Source of the DNA: CAYXDO01 sp964463485
Lineage (GTDB): Bacteria; Myxococcota; Kuafuiibacteriia; Kuafuiibacteriales; Kuafuiibacteriaceae
Length of the DNA: 64,000 nucleotides
Assembly: GCA_964463485.1 (NCBI GenBank)
Contig: CAYXDO010000038.1
Span: 1 to 64,000, forward strand
Reading direction: 5' to 3'
The notes below the pieces were generated by a model, which worked only from the letters and a program-made list of their open reading frames with translations, was not told the DNA's origin and searched no databases. Positions 1 to 7,510 of this stretch are shown piece by piece. Each line of letters opens with the position of its first letter. The first letter of the stretch is position 1. The position numbers and the translations under genes are program-made.

Positions 1-3
1 GAC

Positions 4-67
4 GGTAGGGATCCTTCGGAGCCATCGAAGACCGAGTTGATCCGGTAATTCTTTAGCGGGCCCTAAG
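4..67. repeat. Dispersed intergenic repeat, copy 1
   Basis: About 64 bases that recur with roughly 80% identity at 42935-42997. The core at 46-67 (AATTCTTT, a few variable bases, then CGGGCCCTAAG) recurs at 6921-6942. It lies just past the stop of the minus-strand gene ending at 185. No open frame or strong hairpin was seen, and its function is unknown. Bases 68-184 show nothing else I can support. Confidence 0.6.
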
Positions 68-184
68 CTCCCGTGGCCAGATCGTGTGCGAGCTTCGGTG
101 TGGAGCTCAACCTCGAGAGGAACTCAGCGACCGCTGAGGCTCAGGTCGCAACCGCTCGACTCCCGCAGCTTCTCGAGGCCTGCG

Positions 185-628
185 CTACTTGGGCACGCCG
201 AGTCTTTGTGGGTCGGCGAACGAGCTCGCCGGCAAGTCTCGACCGGAGTTGCTCCACCACGCGGCCCATGACTCATGACGGAGTCCGAGGCGTAGTCCGG
301 TGATCGACTCGAGCGCCGAGACGGCATGCGCGTGGGTGCAGACGACCCTGTCTCCTGGCCCGGAATCCATCCACCAAAGCGCGTCGATGAGGATGGGTAC
401 GGACTCCTTGGTACCGACCCGCTGCAGCACCAGGAACGCATCATGAGCCGATACGAGCATCGAACAACGAGCGAGGGTGTGCGCGGATTCTCGAAGCTCG
501 GCTCGAGTGGCACTCTGGAGCCATGCGATGTCTGACATCCTCCGAAGCGCCTGCAGGACCACGACCGCCGGAACCGCGGCGACCGCAGCGGCGATGCCAA
601 ACGCGATCAGGACTCGCCGTCGACTCAT
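185..628 (-). CDS. Small membrane-anchored protein, HEAT-like
   Basis: A 147-residue protein with an Arg-rich start (MSRRR) and one hydrophobic segment at about residues 6-27, so it is probably an inner-membrane anchor or uncleaved signal with the rest outside. The soluble part contains a stretch (VPILIDALWW, then HAVSALESITG) that resembles one HEAT-type helical repeat. It ends with a Trp-rich segment (SWAAWWS). No catalytic motif was seen. It starts at an ATG and has no obvious operon partner. The function is not recognised. Confidence 0.6.
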   Translation of the reverse strand: MSRRRVLIAFGIAAAVAAVPAVVVLQALRRMSDIAWLQSATRAELRESAHTLARCSMLVSAHDAFLVLQRVGTKESVPILIDALWWMDSGPGDRVVCTHAHAVSALESITGLRLGLRHESWAAWWSNSGRDLPASSFADPQRLGVPK

Positions 629-639
629 GGGTACATCTT

Positions 640-970
640 AGTAGCAGGTCGTTGAAAAAGTCGATCTGTCGGCCCGCGACGTTGCAAGTGCTCGACTCGC
701 CCTCGATCAATGGCGAAGGTTCGAACTCGAAGCCGTTTTGATGGGCAGGATCCGCGCCGCGCGTGGACATGGGCTGCCCCTTCGCGACCGTGAGTCGGAA
801 GGTCCGATGGGTTAGTAGGGGTATCTTCAAGACACTTCGTGGCTGTCCGACTCGCCACGAGCTGAAGAGAAGACTTGGCCCTTATTCTGCGACTCGATTG
901 ACCTCCGCGAACGGGTACGTCGAGACATTTGTGCCCCCAGACGTTTTCGGACCGTCGTTGCCGGTGGCCA
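640..970 (-). pseudogene. Remnant of a ricin-type lectin domain
   Basis: On the minus strand, bases about 893-963 encode NVWGHKCLDVPV, nearly identical to the start of the lectin domain of the hydrolase ending at 1768 (NVWGHKCIDVPV). DNA identity is about 75-80% over some 75 bases. Further along, a second frame gives DPAHQNGFEFEPS, resembling that lectin's GAHQRFVPS, and a Leu-Gln-Leu segment falls between them. The similarity is broken by frame changes and there is no intact ORF, so this is a decayed copy that has lost the hydrolase part. It fills most of the space between the genes at 628 and 1063. Confidence 0.55.
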
Positions 971-1062
971 AGGGAGCCTCCTTGGAGCCCGTCGCGTCCA
1001 TCTGCAACCACCTGCAAGAAACCGGTCCGGCAAGACGGGATCTCGCGTATGCTGCGCCGGAC

Positions 1063-1662
1063 ATGTCGTTCAGCGACTTCACAATCGGCGACATCACTGC
1101 GCGCCTCGGGCTGTCTGTCCATGAACGCGACATGTTCTCGGAGTCGCCGCCGCACCCGCCGGGACCTTGGCTGACCTCGATCCTCGACGAAACCGTGTCG
1201 CTCGCGCTCTCCCTCGGAAACGAGAAGGCACGCTCGGAGCTGCTGATCGCTCCAGTTCTTCTGGAGGTGAGACGGATGTACCAACACCAGATCAGTCTGT
1301 TCTCCGGCATCGAGCTGAACGTGGATTCGTCCCGAGGGCTGGTTGGGGTGTGTGACTTCCTGCTGAGCCGGTCGCCGGAGCAACTGATTTTGCGAGCTCC
1401 GGTCGTGGCGGTCGTGGAGGCGAAACAGGAAAACATCAGAGGCGGCCTTGGCCAGTGCGCTGCAGAAATGGTCGCCGCTCAACTCTTCAACTCTCGAGAC
1501 GGAGGCTCGCCCGTCGAGTCCGTCCACGGAACCGTCACGACGGGAGACATGTGGCGATTTCTGAAGCTGACGGGTTCGAGACTCGTCATCGACACGGAAC
1601 AGTACCCATTGGCGCGAGTCGAACGAATTCTCGGTATTTTCCGGTCGATCCTCGGTCCCTGA
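1063..1662 (+). CDS. Orphan PD-(D/E)XK nuclease-like protein
   Basis: A 199-residue protein. The core shows the order expected of a PD-(D/E)XK nuclease fold: Asp98 in VCDFLL, a hydrophobic strand, Glu119-X-Lys121 in VVAVVEAKQEN, then a Gln-starting helix (QCAAEMVAAQ). Such folds occur in restriction-enzyme N-termini, Holliday-junction and repair nucleases, and inactive relatives. I chose the ATG at 1063 because upstream bases are the lectin remnant on the other strand, although the frame stays open back to 763. No methyltransferase or other defence gene is adjacent, so its role is open. Confidence 0.65.
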   Translation: MSFSDFTIGDITARLGLSVHERDMFSESPPHPPGPWLTSILDETVSLALSLGNEKARSELLIAPVLLEVRRMYQHQISLFSGIELNVDSSRGLVGVCDFLLSRSPEQLILRAPVVAVVEAKQENIRGGLGQCAAEMVAAQLFNSRDGGSPVESVHGTVTTGDMWRFLKLTGSRLVIDTEQYPLARVERILGIFRSILGP

Positions 1663-1767
1663 TGAGGTCGAAGGATTGCGCTCTCCGGCTCGGCGGCTAC
1701 TCTGTGCGGCCACTCGTCGGGGCGACAGCAGGAAATCGTCGAGCCTCAACTCTCTCGGTGCTTTCGG

Positions 1768-3528
1768 CTAACTCCCGCGATTGACGCTGAACCTCTGATT
1801 CACGCCACCATGACACTCGAGCAGACGCAGGCGGTCTCCGTTTGCGGGCGCGCGGCTGAAGAATTCGACGTCCAGACACAGTCCGCTCGCCGGGTGCCGA
1901 ATCGTTCCATTCCCACTCGGAACGAACCGCTGATGGGCGCCTTGGTCGCATGGGGAGAGGTGGAGCGCTTCGCCGTGGCTGTGCCCTGCGTCCCAGCACA
2001 GCTCGGTCCCCTCGAGCCGAACCTGGCCGTCGTCGTGGAAGAAAAACTGCTGGTTGGTCTCTCCGTGGCAGTCGTGCAGTTGCAGGGCGTCTTGTGACTC
2101 GATCGGCCGGCCCGAGACGGGTACGTCGATGCATTTGTGCCCCCAGACGTTTCGGACAGTCGTCGGCGTCGAATCCCCGCGCAGGGCGGGTAGGATGAAG
2201 CCACGGATCGCGGCGTCCGAGATCGTGTGGTAGCGCGAGGCCTCGTCGATCAACACCCGAAAGGACCCGGACTCCATCGCGCTCAGCGCCCCCTGGAGGC
2301 TTGCTTCGTAGTCACGGACCGCTTCGTCGAACGTGGCGCCGATCGCCGACTCGACGTGCTGGGACGCTCCAAAACAACAGTCGTCCCGCCGATTCAGGAT
2401 TTGCAGCTGCTTCCGGCCGTTGCCGTGGGCGCCGAGCAAGTACAGATCGAGGTACCCGGCGATTCCGGGAACCGAGCCTTCGAATGACCCGTAGAAGGGG
2501 GGGAGGACCTGCTCGAGGTCGTGTGAGTAGGGCTCCACGCGCAAGTATAGAGGTATCGATCCGGCCACTGGAATGCTGATGCGAACTCTCGGGTCGATCG
2601 CCGCATACATCGTCGTCGTCCAGCCGCCGCCCGAGAGCCCGAGCATGCCGATGTCGAAGTATCCGCGGTCCGAGAGGGCGTTGAGCCCGATTGCGACGGG
2701 TTCCAAGAAAAACTTGAGCGGGTGACCGGTCGTCGGCACGAGGCCTAGCACGTTCGTGTGATCGGCTCGGCAGTCACCGGCGTCGTTCAGCTCCGAGTTC
2801 CCTGGTCTCATGCGAGGCATGTTCATGGCGAGGACGCCGTAGCCCTCCGCGAGCAAGGCTTTGATCGTGCGCTGAATGCCGAGGTCCCGCTGACCAGTGC
2901 CGGGACCATCATCCAAAACACAAGCATGACCATGATGAACGACCACCAGGTGGTTCTTTCGGAGGGCCGGAACGAAGTGATAGGCCACGGTTCGTTGGTC
3001 CAGTTCCATCGCGATCGTGAGTGCCTCGACGGTTTCGAGATTGACCAGATTCCCCACGGGACTCTCGGACAAAGTTCGAATCGACTCAGGCAGCCTGGCG
3101 CCGGGGAACCCGTCGGTGCCCCAGATGAACCGGACGATCTCGGCGCGCTTTTCCAGAGCTCCGGACGAATCGACTGGGAACGTATGGAGCACGCCGTCGT
3201 TGGCGCGTCCAAAGGGCAACATCGGGACGTCGTCCATCGAAGGCACTTCGGCTGCGGGTCGGGGAGTGACTGGAGCGGGTTGGACTGGGTTCGCGTTGCG
3301 ATCGATCAAGACGACGTCCGCGGGCGGGACGCTACCGATGGGCTCGACGGTGGCTTCCGGTCGGTCGCACGCGCAAGTCAGGGCGGCCATTTGGCTCGTG
3401 ATGATCAACCACAGACTTCTGTCTGAAGCCGGAAGGAACCGGGAGCTGAGGGATGCCGCGCCACACCCCATCGAATTTCCCGGTTGCGGCTGAGTGTGCT
3501 CGGACGAATGATGGTGGTGCGTTTTCAT
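1768..3528 (-). CDS. Secreted alpha/beta hydrolase with ricin-type lectin tail
   Basis: A 586-residue predicted lipoprotein. A hydrophobic stretch at about residues 37-53 ends in a lipobox-like LTCAC. The start is uncertain: ATG at 3528 or at internal Met20 (3471). The middle is an alpha/beta hydrolase: HHGHAC near the oxyanion region, the nucleophile elbow GLSGGGW with Ser at about 300, and large dienelactone-hydrolase/acetyl-xylan-esterase-like loops. From about residue 460 comes a beta-trefoil with three repeats ending NQQF, HQRF and NQRF, as in ricin B (QxW) lectins that bind galactose-type glycans. It is probably a surface carbohydrate or ester hydrolase held to a polymer by the lectin; the substrate is unknown. 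Confidence 0.8.
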   Translation of the reverse strand: MKTHHHHSSEHTQPQPGNSMGCGAASLSSRFLPASDRSLWLIITSQMAALTCACDRPEATVEPIGSVPPADVVLIDRNANPVQPAPVTPRPAAEVPSMDDVPMLPFGRANDGVLHTFPVDSSGALEKRAEIVRFIWGTDGFPGARLPESIRTLSESPVGNLVNLETVEALTIAMELDQRTVAYHFVPALRKNHLVVVHHGHACVLDDGPGTGQRDLGIQRTIKALLAEGYGVLAMNMPRMRPGNSELNDAGDCRADHTNVLGLVPTTGHPLKFFLEPVAIGLNALSDRGYFDIGMLGLSGGGWTTTMYAAIDPRVRISIPVAGSIPLYLRVEPYSHDLEQVLPPFYGSFEGSVPGIAGYLDLYLLGAHGNGRKQLQILNRRDDCCFGASQHVESAIGATFDEAVRDYEASLQGALSAMESGSFRVLIDEASRYHTISDAAIRGFILPALRGDSTPTTVRNVWGHKCIDVPVSGRPIESQDALQLHDCHGETNQQFFFHDDGQVRLEGTELCWDAGHSHGEALHLSPCDQGAHQRFVPSGNGTIRHPASGLCLDVEFFSRAPANGDRLRLLECHGGVNQRFSVNRGS

Positions 3529-3843
3529 GACCTTCCCCTCGTGCCCACCGCTCGAGCGCCCGCCAGCGCTCCCAGCAGCGGTTCGTGTTTTGGTTCGATT
3601 CAGGCCGACCGGTGAGTGCGGACCGGGAATGCGGACGACCGCGTCACCCGTGATTTTTCCGACTCATCGCGATGAGGGGCTTGTTCACACCGCGTGCCAC
3701 ACTTGATCCCGAGGCGCGCGGCCGATTGACACCGAGTCAGACGGCGACCAGGACTCTGTCCCGGTGTCAGTGTGTCAGTGTCAGCGTGGAAGGGCCGTCC
3801 AGGGCAGAACCGAACCGCGTGTCCTCGTTGCCTCGCTGCGCCG
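3529..3843. other. Intergenic region with a perfect palindrome
   Basis: 315 bases between two minus-strand genes with no supported ORF. It holds a perfect 14-base palindrome at 3663-3676 (CTCATCGCGATGAG), 135 bases upstream of the hydrolase gene, and a GTGTCA-type direct repeat at about 3763-3786. This is a likely promoter and leader region for the hydrolase gene. Confidence 0.5.
3663..3676. promoter_or_regulatory. Perfect 14-base palindrome, possible operator
   Basis: CTCATCGCGATGAG equals its own reverse complement. It sits upstream of the minus-strand hydrolase-lectin gene, a position suited to a dimeric regulator. No regulator gene is adjacent and no -35/-10 pair is clear, so the role is inferred. 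Confidence 0.35.
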
Positions 3844-4503
3844 TCAAGGAATGCATCCGATCAGCGCGCCGAGCCAACGGTGGTTACGCTCGAGGGGAGT
3901 GCGACTTTCGGCTCCCTCGCGGTCGGGTATGCCGAAGTCGCAGCTCGTGGTCGTTGCGCCCGTGCAATCGTCCACACCCTCGCCGCCGTCGATATCGTCT
4001 CGCTGACCTCCTCCCCGAAGGAAGTCGTCTCCTTCCCCTCCCTCGAGCCGGTCGTCGCCGTCGTCTCCGGCGAGCTCATCGTCTCCGACGCCTCCACGCA
4101 GAAAGTCATCTCCGGGGCCGCCGCGCAGGCAGTCCTCCATTGGGCCACCGTCGAGCTGGTCGTCGTCTTGCTGGCCGTAGAGTGAATCGCGGCCTTCCTC
4201 GCCCTTCAGGGTGTCGCGGCCAGGCCCACCTACGAGGAAGTCGTCTCCGGCGCCACCGAGGATCGCGTCGTCTCCGCCGAAGCCAAGGATGCAGTCATCG
4301 AGGGGTGTACCGACGAGGGTGTCGTCGCCTGCGGTCCCGAGGATGCGATTGCTGTTCGGCGGACAGTTGGCCGGAGTTCCAGGCCATGCGGCGCTACCTC
4401 TCGTCCACTCAGCGAGCTCGGGACCGGAGCTGCAGGCCAAGGACCCGAGGAGACCAGTGAAGGCGACCCAAACTCCGATGAGGGCGACGGGCAAATTCGT
4501 CAT
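3844..4503 (-). CDS. RTX-like calcium-binding repeat lipoprotein
   Basis: A 219-residue predicted lipoprotein. The signal (MTNLPVALIGVWVAFTG) ends in GSLAC. From about residue 55 the protein is built of GGxGxDxLxG-type nonapeptide repeats (GDDFLVGGPGRD, GDDFLRGGVGDD and others), which in the RTX/hemolysin-type family bind Ca2+ in a parallel beta-roll. A short Cys-containing tail follows (CTGATTTSC). I chose the ATG at 4503 because it overlaps the stop of the upstream glycosyltransferase gene as ATGA; an ATG at 4524 is also possible. The protein has no enzyme domain and is probably a structural or adhesive surface protein, co-transcribed with the glycosyltransferase. Confidence 0.75.
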   Translation of the reverse strand: MTNLPVALIGVWVAFTGLLGSLACSSGPELAEWTRGSAAWPGTPANCPPNSNRILGTAGDDTLVGTPLDDCILGFGGDDAILGGAGDDFLVGGPGRDTLKGEEGRDSLYGQQDDDQLDGGPMEDCLRGGPGDDFLRGGVGDDELAGDDGDDRLEGGEGDDFLRGGGQRDDIDGGEGVDDCTGATTTSCDFGIPDREGAESRTPLERNHRWLGALIGCIP

Positions 4504-6719
4504 GACCCATACCTTGGTTGCCATTGCTGGCAGGGACCGCCGTGGAAGTCGAACTGCTGAGTAGCGGCCTTGCCATTGGAGTTGGGCGGCAAGTCCCAAA
4601 CTAGGCCGGAAGCTCTGGTTTGGATGAATACCGTGGTTCGTCGAGCACGAAGGACTCGGACTACCTGAGTTGTCGATCCATTGCAGACGGACATGCGCAG
4701 CTTGGCTCCGGGACCGCCCTTCGCGTCGACGCAGTAGCGACGGCCGGTCTCGTCGATCTTGTGAATGACGACTCCGTCGCCCTCGGCCGACATTCTGAGT
4801 TGCTGCTTGGCGTCCGCGGGATCGCACCCATATGGCTTCAGCTCGGCGCCCTCGCTCGCCGTGGCGCCGATGCACGTCTTGGTGCTCGTGTTCTCGAGCA
4901 TGACCATTCGAGCGAGGGTGATTGCCTCGAGGGTGGGTCCGACATCAGGGAGGGTTGGCAGGTCTTTAGGCTGAATGAGGCACCTACCTTCGAACGGAGG
5001 TTGCAGACGGTAGAGTTGGAAGTGGGGGTTGGAGGCGATGAGAATGCTCCGCTCCATCGCTTCGGGAATGACCGCATTTTCCTGATAGTGGATGTAAAAA
5101 CCGACGCCCTTGTCGGTCCGACACGCCTCCTCGGCAACTTTGGTGGCCGAGTCGCCGACGAGCCCTCGCCGCCGGGCCAGGTGAAGGAACCACGGGTTGG
5201 CCCCGTCGACGAGGAACAAGTCGTCGCGCGTAGAGGTCGCATCGACCATCTCTCGGAGGAGTCGATAGCGCTCTTCGATCGAGCTCCACTCATCCGACCG
5301 CGTTCGAAACGAGAAGGCCTCGAGCTCGTCATGAACGGCGCGATTCGAGGCCACGACGACAATCACCGCCGTCATGGATCGACAGAGCCTGCTGCGCAGC
5401 ATTCGGCCGGAGGCGGCGGGCCAAGCGAAGCACAGGGCGACGCCCGCGATCTCTGCCAGCGCCCATAGACCTCGGGGTTGGATCCAGGTTCGTTCATAGG
5501 CGCTGCCGTTTGCTGCGGGCGCTTCGCGTCCGATGGCGGCGTCGGCGAGGGCCGGTCCGACGAGCAAACACAGGAGCAGAAACGACGCGGCCCACCGCGA
5601 AATGAGCTCGTCGTCGGGCAGGCCGAGACTCGCCAGGCCGAGCGCGGTGAAATACGCAGCAGGAGGAAATAGGACTGCCGCATAATACCAGTGGACGGTG
5701 GCCCGGCCCGAAAAGGCGAAACAGAGGGCGAGAGTGCCGAGCAGCCAGACCAACATCGGAACACCCAAGCGACGCTCTTTGGCCCGGAGACAGAGCGGCA
5801 GACCGACGAGCGCCGCCGGCAAGGCTACCCAATTGATCGCATAGGTCCCCAATAGGAATCCGAGCACCTGTCGTGGACCTTCGGACCGCCTCAAGTTTCG
5901 GACGATCTCTCCCCAGCTCGACCCGTAATTCACGTAGGGGCTCAAGGTCTCATACTCACGCGTCAGGCTTGCAGCCCACTCATACCAAGCCAGACAGATT
6001 GCCATGGGGATGAGGAAGCCCACGGCTCGCGCGGAGATCATTCGAAGTGAAGGACGATCGGGCGTACCGACCCAGGAGAGGAGGAAGAGCGCAGGCGCGG
6101 CGCTCAGAGCCGGACTCTTGCAGACGACCGCGACCGAGTAAATGGCGAGGCCGGCGGCATAGTAGATCCGGCGTCTGGTGTTGGCGAAGCGCGCGAGCAT
6201 CGCGGCCGCAACGAGAGTCAACGAGACGCTGAACCCGTCGGGTTGAACCTGACGAAACTCGCACAGGGCCATCGGCGACAAAGCGATCGCGACCAGCAAA
6301 CACAGCGTCCGGGTCCTCCGTTCGTGAGTCGGCGCGGACGCGAGCCACAGCCACCGAAACGCCAGTATCAATGCGAATACGAAGGCCGAAAAGGAGAGGG
6401 CGCGAGCGGCGCGAGGGTGCTCGCCGAGTAAATACATCGCACCATGAGTGAGCGCTGGGAAGATTGGAGCTTCCATCCCGACGATGCCCGTCGGGCCTCG
6501 CCAGAGATCGATTCGCGGACGCAGGAAATCGAAACCCTCCTCGTGGAACGAGTACGCGACGGAGTAGGTGTCGGCTTGTCGCCAGTTGTGTTCCTCGTGC
6601 GTGATGGGTGCCGTGATCGAGAGGATGGGAAAACAGGCGAGTAAGCACACGCCAACCACGCCGACGAAATGGATCCAGCCGCCTGCTGTGAGCCACGTTC
6701 GGACTGGACGGCGAGTCAT
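4500..6719 (-). CDS. ArnT/PMT-like membrane glycosyltransferase with C-terminal ricin-type lectin
   Basis: A 739-residue protein. The first ~480 residues form about a dozen membrane segments typical of the GT-C fold (GT39/GT83, PMT_2-like), with an acidic EEHNWRQAD motif in the first outer loop where this family carries its catalytic acid. Such enzymes transfer sugars from polyprenyl phosphates to proteins or lipids outside the inner membrane. The C-terminal ~150 residues form a beta-trefoil with three repeats (CIGATAS, CVDAKGG, and a last repeat ending CQQWQP). The lectin is unusual for this class and should lie on the periplasmic side. The gene is coupled to the downstream RTX lipoprotein by an ATGA overlap, which suggests but does not prove a shared substrate. 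Confidence 0.8.
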   Translation of the reverse strand: MTRRPVRTWLTAGGWIHFVGVVGVCLLACFPILSITAPITHEEHNWRQADTYSVAYSFHEEGFDFLRPRIDLWRGPTGIVGMEAPIFPALTHGAMYLLGEHPRAARALSFSAFVFALILAFRWLWLASAPTHERRTRTLCLLVAIALSPMALCEFRQVQPDGFSVSLTLVAAAMLARFANTRRRIYYAAGLAIYSVAVVCKSPALSAAPALFLLSWVGTPDRPSLRMISARAVGFLIPMAICLAWYEWAASLTREYETLSPYVNYGSSWGEIVRNLRRSEGPRQVLGFLLGTYAINWVALPAALVGLPLCLRAKERRLGVPMLVWLLGTLALCFAFSGRATVHWYYAAVLFPPAAYFTALGLASLGLPDDELISRWAASFLLLCLLVGPALADAAIGREAPAANGSAYERTWIQPRGLWALAEIAGVALCFAWPAASGRMLRSRLCRSMTAVIVVVASNRAVHDELEAFSFRTRSDEWSSIEERYRLLREMVDATSTRDDLFLVDGANPWFLHLARRRGLVGDSATKVAEEACRTDKGVGFYIHYQENAVIPEAMERSILIASNPHFQLYRLQPPFEGRCLIQPKDLPTLPDVGPTLEAITLARMVMLENTSTKTCIGATASEGAELKPYGCDPADAKQQLRMSAEGDGVVIHKIDETGRRYCVDAKGGPGAKLRMSVCNGSTTQVVRVLRARRTTVFIQTRASGLVWDLPPNSNGKAATQQFDFHGGPCQQWQPRYGS

Positions 6720-6920
6720 GCGCTCGTCCCGCTCGGCCTGGATGAGTATGCTTCCATCGGCTCGGCCGGCGCTTCAATCCGCGTGCCAGCGCCTTCCTCA
6801 GGCGCCCGGGCCGAGCGACACCGGTGCGTCGACCGAGTGTCACAGGGCGGTGTGTCAACCCCTGGCCATGAGTCCGACCAACTCCCGCGCAGCGCACTCA
6901 GATCCAGGCCCGGCTGCACC

Positions 6921-6942
6921 CAATTCTTTGACGGGCCCTAAG
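6921..6942. repeat. Dispersed intergenic repeat, copy 2 (core only)
   Basis: The 22-base core shared with 46-67 and 42976-42997. Here it overlaps the TAG stop codon of the sigma factor gene (6938-6940) and lies about 200 bases upstream of the glycosyltransferase start. The longer flank seen in the other two copies is not clearly present. Confidence 0.5.
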
Positions 6943-7510
6943 TACAGCAGCCCGCGGGGTCGCCCGAGGTTCGCGGCTCGCAGCCCACGACCCGCCTTCG
7001 CACGTCGAGGGTTATGTTGCAGCACGCTTCGAGGGCTTCTTTGAGTTGGACACGGCCCCTTTGGACTCTCGACTTCATGCCCGAGTGCGATAAACCGAGC
7101 AGCTCGGCGGCTCGTTTTTGACTCAGGCCCTCCAACTCGGTGAGGGTCAAGGCCTCGCGATAAGGTGAGGGCAAGGCGGCGACGAATGGGGCGATTGCGG
7201 TTGCGACTTGTCGTTCCGCGGCGCGGTCGTCGTCGAATTCTGGTGCCGGCTGGTCGTGACCGTCGCCGTCGACCACGCGGTATTTGGCGGCGATCCGACG
7301 GTGGTCCGCGATCGCACTTCGAGCGACCCGATAGACCCACGGACCAAACCGATCTTGGTCACGCAGGCCCGAGAGTCCCCGTTGCATTCGTACGAAAACC
7401 TCCTGAATCACATCGTCGACGTCGACGTCGTTGGGCACGCGGCGCCCGACGAACGTTCGAAGCTTGCCCTCGAGGTCACGCCAGGCGCCCCGCGCTCCAG
7501 GCTCGATCAC
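6938..7510 (-). CDS. sigZ: ECF sigma factor, SigZ-like, with cysteine-rich tail
   Basis: A 190-residue ECF sigma factor. Region 2 is visible at about 15-75 (VDDVIQEVFVRM, FGPWVYRVARSAI) and region 4 at about 105-160 (LPSPYREALTL, SQKRAAELLGLSHSGMKSRVQRGRVQL). The tail holds Cys163, 164, 177, 188 and 189; the CC after region 4 and the following DVRRRV segment match the SigZ type as I know it. The start overlaps the stop of arsC-arsM as ATGA (7507-7510), so the two are translationally coupled. No anti-sigma gene is adjacent. I infer that the cysteines could bind arsenite or another soft metal and control the factor directly. Confidence 0.8.
   Translation of the reverse strand: MIEPGARGAWRDLEGKLRTFVGRRVPNDVDVDDVIQEVFVRMQRGLSGLRDQDRFGPWVYRVARSAIADHRRIAAKYRVVDGDGHDQPAPEFDDDRAAERQVATAIAPFVAALPSPYREALTLTELEGLSQKRAAELLGLSHSGMKSRVQRGRVQLKEALEACCNITLDVRRRVVGCEPRTSGDPAGCCT

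Noticed and set aside
625..1749. 374-codon minus-strand ORF
   Set aside because: Antisense to the nuclease-like gene and Arg/Gln-rich; only its lectin-like segment is real, and that is listed as a remnant.
3672..4460. 262-codon plus-strand ORF
   Set aside because: Arg/Leu-rich mirror of the RTX-type repeats on the minus strand; not a gene.
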